Below, one piece after another: positions 55,157 through 64,000 of a stretch of DNA of 64,000 nt. Below the pieces are notes generated by a model. The model was not told the DNA's origin and searched no databases. It was given only the letters and a program-made list of their open reading frames with translations. Both the position numbers and the translations under genes were made by a program. The stretch is from Fistularia commersonii (taxonomy: Eukaryota; Chordata; Actinopteri; Syngnathiformes; Fistulariidae): positions 1,112,001 through 1,176,000 of the forward strand of contig JBBMNZ010000016.1 in the NCBI GenBank assembly GCA_037954325.1. Reading direction: 5' to 3'. Within the stretch, counting starts at the first letter, position 1, and each line of letters starts with the position of its first letter.

Positions 55157-56587
55157 ACCATTCATTAACATAACAGTCCTGGCTGGTTTACTGAAGTAGC
55201 TTTCGCAAAGCGAGATGATTGTTAGCAATATTCAGCACATTTTCACTGAAAATACTCACTTATGGGTTTTAATCAGGGTGTCATTTTTTTCAATGACGCC
55301 CTCATTTATTGGGCTAACACAGTAAACATACCGGTTTTCCCACTGTAATCACAGTGAATCCAAGTGCCACATACGTTTTGTCATATTTAGCTTTCAGTTG
55401 ACTTTCATTTATCTTATTATCTTTCTTATCGTCCCTGTTACATATATTTCCATGGTTTCTCTTTGAGGGTGTGCATTTCATATTTCCTGTGTGTACACAT
55501 GCTTGGTGCAAAGAAAAAAAAAAGTACACCATAGAGCATGAGCATTAGCATTAGCATGCATGCCTATATAGTAGCATTAGCTCTACGGGTGAAGGAACAC
55601 TTGTTGCACCCCTTCCAACTTCTGGGATGAGAAGATGGAAGACCGCAACGACCAGAGGGACTGCTGAGCGTTTGCTGTGAAACATCTCATTGCTGTTCCA
55701 CTTTATCTCATTTAAATGCTTATTAAGCGTCTTGGAAGGAAGCCGTCCATGGCTTCTCTTCGCGAGATATTCGTACACAGACAGAATCCACATTTGTTTG
55801 GACCGTCGCCCGAAAAGTTAAGAATCGCTGCTGAAGGCGCCCGTCTCACTCTGGAATGACCAACGGCCCGTTTCCAATCAGCCGTTCAACCAAGCAGATC
55901 GGGAATAATGAGCTCCGCTGCTTTTTCTGGGGAATCCCACCCCCGGTCGGACCCCCGGGCTGCTTCTATTTCCAGGAACAGTTGAAAACTTCCCAAAAGA
56001 TGCCGTTTGGGAGCGGCGACGGGTTCTGCGCTCCTTTTTTTGAGTATCTCAGCTGCTTTTCCGCTCTGCCAGTTCCTTCGGCGTTGAAACGACAAACGGT
56101 TACTTTTGGATTTTAAGGAATCCTCGACGCGCATGAACGGGAGGGGGTTCGGAGGAGACAAAGAGGTAATGAGCTCTCGCGGGCGTAGCTTTGCCACGCA
56201 GAGGTTAAGCAAACAGGCGGTGGGATCACGCGGGCCTAAGCCTCTTACTCAGGCCCCTTTGGAGGAGAAGATCATTGCCTTCTGATGGAGGGGCGGGGAG
56301 CCTTCGCCGCTCCGACTGATGTCGCCGGCTGCGAGCTGCTTTAAGCCCGCTGTCAGTCAAGGAAAGGAAAATACGGACATTTCGGCCCTCTACTCCATCC
56401 ACGACCCTCCTGGCGTCCATCGAACAGTAGCTAAGCTATCATCTCCGATGAGCAACGCCTCCCGCTACATGCAGAACATCACGGCGGCACAGAGTAGCAA
56501 CACACTCCTTCACCCCGAGTGTGTGGAGGCGAGGTTTCGCAGCTGCTTTTCGACTACTTAACACTCAGCTCTGCTCTCAGCACACTT
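55157..56587. other. Non-repetitive stretch
   Basis: The segment at 55800-56530 is GC-rich and unique-looking. I see no protein-like frame, repeat or RNA gene. Confidence 0.4.
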
Positions 56588-56878
56588 TCATTCATTCATT
56601 TATGCATTCATTCATCGTCTATCCGCATCCTGTTTATTTCTGTCGCTGCTATTGTCATTCCGTTTATGTTCTTATCCTTGTTATTGTTTTGGTTTTCTAT
56701 TCTCACCCTTGCTGTTTTTTTCCTTTCTTTTTTTTCCTATCCTTGATGTTATTGTTGTTGTCTATTTATTTGTGGATGTCTTTTGCTATACTTTAATTGT
56801 CTATTCATATTTATTGTTACTATAATAGTTACACTGCTGTGACAAAAGATTTTTCCCTGTGGGAAATCTTATCTTATC
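56588..56878 (+). mobile_element. LINE 3' tail preceded by ATTC tetramers
   Basis: A few attc/atgc tetramers (56588-56620) are followed by tgttcttatccttgttattg, ctatttatttgtggatgtct, tattgttactataatagtta, then ctgctgtgacaaaagattt and a tcttatc tail. The aataaag word is lost. The tattgttactataa segment provides the uninterrupted reference for the hAT target at 50191. Confidence 0.72.
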
Positions 56879-57015
56879 ATGTGTCCGTTCATTCACCATC
56901 GGTGCTCTTCCTGCACTGATACCGCTGCAAGTATTGCTGTTGTTTGCTTCCACTTGTGCACATTTATGCGGTTTATATATTGTTTCATAGCAATTTATTC
57001 TATGCTGATTTTATA

Positions 57016-57329
57016 CAATGCTCAAAAAAATATGAACGGAACACTAAAATAACACATCCTCAGTGTGATGAATGATATATTCTTATGAAATACTTTGCTC
57101 TATTACATAGTTGAATGTGCTGACCACAAAATCACACAAAAATGATCAATGGAAATCACATGTATGAACCCATGGAGGTCTGGTTTTGGATTTTAACGTG
57201 GAAAAACACACTACAAGCTGATCCTACTGGGATGTAAAGTCCAAATGATTCAGTGCTGCTTCCGAAGTCGACAGTTTGATTTCACACAAGTGTGATTGAC
57301 TTGGAGTTACATTATTTTTTGGAGCAGTA
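57016..57329. mobile_element. Tc1-type non-autonomous element
   Basis: The left end is CAATGCTCAAAAAAATATGA and the right end is ATTTTTTGGAGCAGTA, its imperfect inverse, with TA on both sides (57014-57015 and 57330-57331). Inner text such as acccatggaggtctggtttt and gtgtgattgacttggagtta matches a Tc1-family element that I recall from many fish. It has no transposase and is 314 bases long. Confidence 0.7.
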
Positions 57330-57331
57330 TA

Positions 57332-58057
57332 TATTGTTATGATAACTGTTTCTTGCACTATTCACTTTCTGCTATGAGTGGTTGAAACATCCCCACGATT
57401 AAGGAATATTCTATTCTGTCTTTCATCCCCCCAAACCAATTTTTTTTTCCACCCCTTCCTCTTCCCCTTCACCCTCTCGGGGAGCTGCAGGGTAACGCCG
57501 TTTCATTTCCTGCCCCGTTGAAATCAATGCTTTCAGAGAGAGAGAGAGACGGGGAAACAAGAGCGAGGTGCGAGACGACTGTTGGCATGTGGGACACGAC
57601 CGCACCGGCGAGTAAACTCAAACCCGGGTCGGCTCCAAGTCCGTGTCAGCTTTGATAAACATCTACCGGGAAATTAAATAACTGTTCAAAGTGGATATAT
57701 GAAAAACAGGGAGGCTGATTTAACTCAATTTTCCCCTCAGCACTCTTTTTTTTTCCCCTCAGAGAGGGAAAGGATTGGGAACAGCATTGGGTATCCCACG
57801 GGATAAATGCATGAATTCCTGGTCTGGTGGCGTCCGGACTGGTCCCCGGGGGGCTTCGATGGCAGGGTTGGAGCTGAACTCCAGAAGTGGAGAAGATACC
57901 AAGACGGATTCCTCCACGCTGACGCTTCGCTAACTGCTCTCACAGATGTTGAGATTTTTTTTTTGAACATGGCGGGAGGCTTATGAGGAGACCCTGCAGG
58001 TAGCACATGTGGACAGTCAAAGGTCACTGCTGTGTCCGGCCAGGCAGCTAGGATACA
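57332..58057. other. Noncoding stretch without recognised features
   Basis: The stretch includes a GA run of about 15 at 57535-57549. I see no gene or element. Confidence 0.4.
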
Positions 58058-58100
58058 AGCACACACACACATACACACACACACGTGCACACACATGCAC
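58058..58100. repeat. Impure (CA)n microsatellite
   Basis: The CA run has TACA, GTGC and ATGC interruptions. Confidence 0.85.
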
Positions 58101-59202
58101 TCACACAGACACGTAAACAAGTCTGAGCACTATGGTGAAACCGTTCCACCAAAGTGGATTTACAGATCGTGGCGCGCAGTGGACGTGAGGCTACAAGTCG
58201 GCGCAAGAAGCAAAAGAGCCCGATCAGCTTCTGGGACCTTAGATATTCTTCTGAATGCAAAGAGTGACTGACAAGAGGTTTTTCTGGGGTTGGAGGACTG
58301 AGTGAATCAGCAGCGGGTCGGTCTGTGTTGGATTTTGGAGGGTTTATGCTGTTTGTTTGTTTAATGGCCTCCTCCTCCTCCTTGTTCCAAAGCATGTAAG
58401 ACGAGACGTTGTCTGTAGAAGTTGGCTTGAGCGAGCGCCTTCTTCTTCTTCCTCCACTGGTTGGAGGTCAGTCAAGCCCCGTCTTCATGAATCGGGCCAT
58501 AAGAATTAACACAAAAATTCGCAAGAAATCCCCCAAAACATTTAGCTTGATGCTTAGCCGCACACTGGCGCTAAGCATCACTCCCTCTCCATAGAAAGAT
58601 GGGTTCCTCCATGAGTACAAAAACACAAAGGACCTTCACTGGACATAATAAAATGTCTCGGTGAACGTTTATATGCCTCTATGACATGAATGAGAGGCGT
58701 TCTCTGAGGATCTACAGCCTGGGAAGTTTCTCCCGAGTCCCAGTGGGCAACGTAAAATCACAGTTTCGCCCCAAAACACAACGGCTTATGCCTTTTTCCA
58801 GCTTCTGTACCAATGGCTGATTGGCCAGGACAATGACCAGCCCCGCCTGGAGAAACATATCACACCTACCCCCGAATTGGACATCAGCTTCAGTAAACCC
58901 CTGATAATGTACAGTGTAGTATAATGAAGTATAACTGTAAAGTACTGCCAGTTATTTTATTTGCATTTTATGAGTATTATTTGTTTTTAGGGATGACAGG
59001 AACGAAAGAGAGACAACAGGAAAAGATCACGTGCACAGAAGCTCTGAAGCGTGTCGGTGAAGAAGGAGACCCCCATCAAACACACGCACACACACACACA
59101 CACTCCGCTGGAGCGAGACGGACTGAGAGGAGGAGGAGTGGGAGAACTTGAACTTCTCCACGTGAGAAGACACACCGGCAAATGAGCAAGCATCATGGAT
59201 TA
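58101..59202. other. Noncoding stretch without recognised features
   Basis: A short CA run lies at 59084-59102. The words ctatgacatgaatgagaggc at about 58678-58698 may be a single decayed SINE array unit. I see no gene. Confidence 0.38.
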
Positions 59203-59231
59203 TGCACACACACACACTTGTGCACGCACGT

Positions 59232-59292
<61 letters not shown>
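59203..59292. repeat. (CA)n microsatellite
   Basis: Impure CA gives way to a pure run of about 60 bases, one of the longest arrays in the window. Confidence 0.95.
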
Positions 59293-59293
<1 letters not shown>

Positions 59294-59416
59294 TACTCTG
59301 CTTTTGTTTGAATCTCATTTGGAGAAACTAATCTTCAAACGGCAGAATTCCTCTGAGTGCGACGGTGAGATTACAGCTTCTGTGCCACTGATTGCAATTA
59401 AAGGACAAAGCGCGCG

Positions 59417-59449
<33 letters not shown>

Positions 59450-59450
59450 C
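59417..59450. repeat. (CA)n microsatellite
   Basis: A CA run of about 34 bases has one AA interruption. Confidence 0.9.
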
Positions 59451-59575
59451 TCTCCGCGTCCTGCACAAACACGGACGACATGCAGGATGCACGGGTTATA
59501 GGGGTCATCATCTCTGTCCTGCATCGGTGACACAGCACATGCAATACACTCCGTGTGTGTGTCTGCACGCGCGGA

Positions 59576-59612
59576 CGTGTGTGTGTCTGTGTGTGTGTGT
59601 GTGTGTGTGTGT
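59576..59612. repeat. (TG)n microsatellite
   Basis: A TG run with a TCTG interruption has opposite polarity to the CA arrays 130-370 bases upstream. Confidence 0.9.
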
Positions 59613-60279
59613 TTGACACATCGGTAGGACATTTTCTGAAACAAATAAGGAACAGTGAACATTTGCTGATAGTGGACTTAATAGGAAGATCAACAAAAGT
59701 ATTTCGAATGAGGTACTCTTAGCAGTCATAAGAGTAGTAGTTGTGGTCAAGGAGCAGGTGGAAACCACAAGGCTGGACTGACACCGAGAAGAAACCAAAA
59801 GAGCCACATCTCCATTTCCATGGATGCATCAGATCAGACGTGGTTCGTCTGCAGTCCTGCTCTGCTCTGCTCAGCCGCTATCATGACGAAATACTTTAAG
59901 AAATTACTAAGACACAATCACAACCACGTGACTTGAATACAATCCTCTGTCCTTCTATCTCCGGGCTTCCTGGATCAATCCAGAGGCGCCCAACTGCCAG
60001 AAGGTATTTATTCCTAAAAATGATCGATAACCGCTTCATTTTTTTGTTGAAAAGGGCCGGAAGGAATGAAGCGGGGAGCCTAAATGTCAGCCCTCCTCGA
60101 CTTCACGTCAGGAATGTGTGCGCTGACGGGGCCCCTCCGGCCCCGCCAAGCCCGCCGGGGCCCCTTGGATCTCCTCCATCCAGACTCCAGGACGGAGCCG
60201 CGGCTCCTCAGCTATCGGCTCTCGCCAAGAGCTGCTGTCATACAGCCGGACAAGTGAAGGAGCTTCTCCACAGACAGGG
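59613..60279. other. Noncoding stretch without recognised features
   Basis: AT-balanced then GC-rich sequence (60110-60200). A 250-codon frame spans this region only by running through a TG array and SINE units and is not a gene. Confidence 0.4.
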
Positions 60280-60280
60280 A

Positions 60281-60307
<27 letters not shown>
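60280..60307. repeat. (TG)n microsatellite
   Basis: A pure TG array of about 28 bases. Confidence 0.95.
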
Positions 60308-60311
<4 letters not shown>

Positions 60312-60451
60312 CATATGGCCTGGACATCAACCAAACACTGGGAGGTTGCAAACATCTGCGCAGTGACAGGAGGGGACTGGAGGTCCAGCGGATGGTGTGG
60401 AGGTGTGAGCTCAATGGAAGGAGGTGGAGGTCAACAATGTTCAAAAATATT

Positions 60452-61103
60452 AATTCATTCATTCATTATTTACCTCCTGTCACTGGGCGAGAGGCAGGGT
60501 TCACTTCGGACCAGAGCCATACGACCATTCACCCTCTCATTCACTTGTCTTGTAGAGAAATTCAGCATTCACCCTCTCATTCATTCCCCATAGACGGACA
60601 TATAGCCATTCACCCTCTCATTCACTTGTACATTAGAGATATTAAACAATTCACCCTTTCATTCAAACACCATATACGGGCATAGGACCATTCATCCTCT
60701 CATTCATCATCCTTGAGAGAAATTCAGCCATTCACCCTCTCATTCACTTGTACATTAGAGACATACAACAATTCACCCTTTCAATCAAACACCATATATG
60801 GGCATACGACCACTCATCCTCTCATTCACACAGCACATATGGGCATAGGACCATTCATCCTCTCATTCACTCGTCCTTGAGAGAAATTCGGCCATTCACC
60901 CTCTCATTCACACGCCATATAGACAAACAACCATTCACTCTGTCATTTGGGTCTCCAGTGAACGTCCTGCATGTGTTTGGACAGTGGGAGGAACCCACGC
61001 AGACACATGGAGACGCCACATAGGAATGCCTCCTGTGGGAATCCAACTAGCGACCCTCTGGCTGAGATGTGGAAGCGCTAACCGCTGCACCGCCGTGTCG
61101 CCC
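60452..61103 (-). mobile_element. Complete SINE-like repeat with expanded internal minisatellite
   Basis: In plus-strand order: reversed GAAT tail (attcattcattcatt), tail region (gagaggcagggttcacttcg), about 10-11 units of the reversed core (ccattcaccctctcattca) over some 420 bases, mid-part (ggtctccagtgaacgtcctg, then gtgggaggaaccc), and head with reversed box B (gggaatccaactagcgac) and gcgctaaccgctgcaccgcc. It is as complete as the copy at 6884-7842 but in the other orientation. The array has a higher-order period of about three units. Confidence 0.82.
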
Positions 61104-61728
61104 TTGTAAGAAACGACTTGGAAGGAGAATTCATCCAGCGGGAAGTGGATGATATGTAGAAGCAGCACATTGCAAAAGCTTTAAATTATATACCCATCTA
61201 TATAAAGTCCAAGCAGTGATACAACAGGAAGTCACAGAGTACACATAACAAGAGGCACAAAACGAATCCCGAGTATTTAAAAAACGGGAAGAAAGTGACC
61301 GGTAATTCATCCTTTTGCCGATAAAATATCTCTGCGTATTCGAGCCGACACGCAGGAAGTTTAGAAACTCAGTTTGGGAACCCCGCGTTGCAGGACACCC
61401 CTTAAAACGGCAGAGGAAAGAGTCACCTCGCCCGCGTTACGTGCGGTTTCCTTATTTTTTGTGTAATGCGGCTGGTGTGATTTGTCTTCCAGACGGCGGC
61501 GGTGAGGAATCAACAGCCTGTGTGGAGCGGCGGTGCGTCTGGACATAAAACAGAGAAAATCCGTCTCCTCGTTTTTGCTCAGAGCTAAAATGGCGCTGAG
61601 CGCCCTCGGCCCCGTCCGGCCCGCCCTGCTGGTAAAACCATACCAGTGCCACCACATCGTCCGCTTTCCTTTTTTTTCCCTCCCCTTAATCCGGTGGCGC
61701 GTTTCCCCGAAAAAACCGAGGCCTCCCC

Positions 61729-61729
<1 letters not shown>
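61104..61729. other. Noncoding stretch without recognised features
   Basis: The sequence is unique-looking and becomes GC-rich toward the CA array. I see no supported gene. Confidence 0.4.

Positions 61730-61781
<52 letters not shown>
61730..61781. repeat. (CA)n microsatellite
   Basis: A pure CA array of about 52 bases. Confidence 0.95.
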
Positions 61782-61783
<2 letters not shown>

Positions 61784-62333
61784 ACCTCCTGTGCAGACAG
61801 TGAAATTGCAGGAAAGGAGTTTTTCACGCTTGGCTACAGTAAGGTTTGGTAGGAACTTTATCAAAACCTCTCCAGCAAACGGGGGGTTAGTTTTAGACGC
61901 CTGATTAAAACTCCCGCTCCTCCGAGAATCACCGACCGCCGAAAAATAAACGTGAGGCCGATTTGAGGCAATCAAGCCCGCTCCTCTGCCTGCGTTATGT
62001 AAATACAGGAAATTTGCAGTTCCCGCTGCGACGGCGAGCATCCGAGAGGCTGGGATCCGCGACGGCCTCGCCAGGATTCCTCTGCCGACCGAGCGCTGAC
62101 GACACATCACCCGGACATTCCAGCCCGCCGCCTCATGGAAAGCAAGCGTGCCGCCCGGCGACACGTGGGGAGGAAACTTCATGACTCGGGAATTCCGCGA
62201 TAATCAATATGGATAAATGGAGCTCCGGGAAAAATGACTTCTGGGGTGGATCTGGATCCACGGAGGGAAAGCTGGCGGGTTTCTGGTTCAGGGGTGAGAC
62301 GATGGAAGGTATCAACTTATTATCCCCCAAAAT
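61782..62333. other. Non-repetitive, GC-rich stretch
   Basis: The sequence is unique-looking with no named repeat. The long minus-strand frame across it depends on the CA array and is rejected. Confidence 0.4.
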
Positions 62334-62586
62334 TCATTCATTCATTCATTCATTCATTCATTCATCATTACCTGCAGCGCTTATTCTGCAGTCAGGGTCA
62401 TAGCTCAGCATCTCAGCTGTGATTGTACGAAAACGGGGGTTCACCCTGGACCAATCGCAGGGCCACTTATAGACACATCCAACCATTCACACCTCTGGAC
62501 AATGTGCTTGGACTTTGTGAGGGACCCCACATAGACATGGAGACTCCACACAGGAAAGGACCCTCTGGCTGAGGTGGAAGCTCCAA
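62334..62586 (-). mobile_element. Near-complete SINE-like repeat, unexpanded
   Basis: A pure reversed GAAT tail (about eight tetramers) is followed by cctgcagcgcttattctgca, the tail region (gggggttcaccctggaccaa), about one array unit (ccaaccattcacacctctgg), the mid-part (gacatggagactccacacag) and a poorly preserved head. The GAAT tail is long although the internal unit is single, so tail and internal expansion are independent. Confidence 0.7.
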
Positions 62587-63299
62587 ACAAAGGGTTGACT
62601 TTTGAACATCGCAATAGAGGAGGCTGCACCGAGAAGATCGACCGATCACAAGTGACTCCAGAAAGAGGCAGGTTTGTGCAGATCCAGTTGCTGACGCCTC
62701 CATCTCCTCCGGTCTGGATGCAGAGGACATGAAGCAGTTCAGATGTCCTCCTCAGCAGCATGGAGAGCAGACTCCTGCTGGTCTCGAGGTCCAAGCGACT
62801 TTCATCCCGCCATGAAAACCCGGATGAGCTTTATCGCCTCCCCGAGTGTCTTAAAAAGCAAGAGCCCATTCCAAACGGACCTCTGAGAGGACCTTCTCTG
62901 CCCCGGGTCAGGAACGGAGTCGGAAAACGCTGCTGTCGATTTGTTTTTACGAGCGTGTCGTGGATTATTACCACGCGGCTTCAGGGGACGGAACGGCGCC
63001 GGGCGGAGGCCAAGACACATCGGAATTCCACCGAGAAACCGACTTGTGAAGCCGCTGAGAGGAGGCTGAGCGCGGATGAGATCACGATACAAATGGAGAG
63101 GCGGGTGAGGAACCCCAGCACCTCCAGGAGAACATGTAAACACAGGTCTCCACGTCACCGGGGAAACACAAACCCATTATCCACCTCCGCAACCCACCGG
63201 CCTCGCACTCGCTGCTCTCTGGAGTTGCTATCAAGCTTCGGTGCACCAACACACAACAAACAAACTCACAGGCTTTCTGTGTCGTAGCTTAGCGGTGGT
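62587..63299. other. Noncoding stretch without recognised features
   Basis: The sequence is mixed and unique-looking. A 175-codon plus-strand frame (62760-63287) shows no domain-like pattern. Confidence 0.38.
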
Positions 63300-63972
63300 C
63301 GTGCTACTCCGCGTTGTTTACATCTTTTAGCGTTGGGTTCTACTCTTATATATATCCACTCTTATGTACTTTTTTTTCAGTAGGTTATCCCCCATGATGG
63401 CTCCCACAAAACCGCTATCGCTAGTGGTGCTAAGAAGTTTAGAATTACAATCGATCCAAAGAAGGAAATAATAGCTAAAGGTGAGAGCGGTGTTGGGGTT
63501 GCAGATTTCTCCGACCATGACAACACAGCTAAGCCAACCATAAGTACCATCCTGAAGGACAAAGACGCGATAAAGACGGCTAATGTGGCTAAGGGGGTAA
63601 ATTCATTAACAAAGCAAAGCTATTGTTAGTTTGGATTCATAGCAGACGGCTAGCTGGAGATAGCGTAAGCGCAGGTCTTAAATAAAAGAATGCCTGACTT
63701 TTGCTGATTTAGCAAAGGAAACGGCGAGTACAACTGCTAGCAAGAGGAGAAAGAACAGCAGAAACACAGCAATCAGGGTCGCTTCAATTCCTTTTTGTAT
63801 TTTTGCCACGAATAAAGGATTCAGAAAGCACAGTTTGTTTTTGGGGCTAAAGGACGGATCAACAGGGTTTGCATGGATTTCAAACGGGGAAACATTGTTA
63901 GGGTTCGCCAGCATTTCGGTTCGGGAACGAAGTCAAAGACGAATTAAAATCGTAAGCCGAGGTTCGGCTGTA
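63300..63972 (+). mobile_element. pogo/Tigger element, internally deleted
   Basis: The element includes the transposase N-terminal relic at 63395-63630. Its right terminus is gaattaaaatcgtaagccga, then ggttcggctgta, close to the usual tcgtaagtcgaggttccactgta style and ending in TA. The left boundary is uncertain. It is a different Tigger lineage from those at 12636, 34104 and 54640, which have tacttcgcgg-type ends. Confidence 0.6.
63395..63630 (+). pseudogene. Tigger transposase N-terminal HTH fragment
   Basis: One frame reads KKFRITIDPKKEIIAKGESG, then VGVADFSDHDNTAKPTISTI, then LKDKDAIKTANVAKG. This is the first CENP-B/Tigger helix-turn-helix (ITIEQKKEIIAKHESGVRV-like, then STISTILKNKDAIK-like), a DNA-binding domain for the element ends. 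The frame closes at a TAG at about 63628. The expected glutamine of the KK motif and the histidine after AK are changed. The second HTH domain and DDE nuclease are missing, so it is a relic. Confidence 0.7.
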
Positions 63973-64000
63973 CAACCGCTCTCCCTCTCATACGTCGGTT

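Noticed and set aside
59933..60685. 250-codon open frame on the plus strand
   Set aside because: It crosses a TG array and then reads SINE minisatellite units, giving repeated His/Ser/Pro text. It is an artefact of repeats.
60520..60945. Regularly spaced repeats superficially like a CRISPR array
   Set aside because: The intervening segments are diverged copies of one another rather than unique spacers, and the sequence is clearly from a vertebrate genome.
61361..62182. 273-codon open frame on the minus strand, the longest in the window
   Set aside because: It runs through a 52-base CA array as a Cys-Val tract, has no recognisable domain, and its flanks read like noncoding GC-rich sequence.

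Overview
The window looks like intergenic or intronic DNA of a teleost fish. I found no protein-coding exon, tRNA, rRNA or other host gene that I would defend. The fish assignment rests on the repeats: many long CA/TG arrays, a tRNA-like-headed SINE family that ends in GAAT tetramers, LINE 3' ends of types common in ray-finned fish, and numerous short hAT, pogo/Tigger and Tc1-type DNA transposon remnants. No species can be named from the sequence. Family names come from recalled consensus features and were not checked against a database.

Layout. 1-4.4 kb: a SINE head, two CA/TG arrays, a 1 kb SINE copy with a large internal minisatellite, a quiet island, then a SINE abutting a hAT remnant. 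4.4-12.6 kb: a LINE tail, a compound TA/CA array, a second SINE with internal expansion (6884-7842), a hAT remnant and mostly single-copy-looking sequence. 12.6-19.1 kb: a Tigger remnant, LINE reverse transcriptase remnants, and two copies of an unclassified repeat, one split by a LINE tail. 19-32.6 kb: SINE arrays on the minus strand, several hAT elements (one with a target duplication, one with a transposase stub), L2/jockey-like LINE remnants and a 19-bp minisatellite. 32.6-45.6 kb: an unclassified transposon split by a Tigger, a long CA array, a Rex1/L2-like LINE end, a second LINE copy with a duplicated 3' end, and an AT-rich tandem block. 45.6-57.4 kb: a SINE head, a second transposase-stub hAT, a hAT nested in a LINE tail with a perfect 8-bp duplication, a long inverted repeat, Tigger C-terminal relics and a Tc1-type MITE. 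57.4-64 kb: clustered CA/TG arrays, a complete expanded SINE on the minus strand, another SINE, and a Tigger N-terminal relic at the right edge.

The clearest theme is one SINE-like family with about 19 copies. An internal segment of roughly 40 bp has repeatedly expanded into minisatellites of up to about 0.9 kb, while two other copies keep it unexpanded. The second theme is nesting and shared rearrangements: LINE tails split by hAT elements, transposons split by Tigger, and pairs of copies sharing the same deletion, duplication or junction. These give relative ages of the elements.
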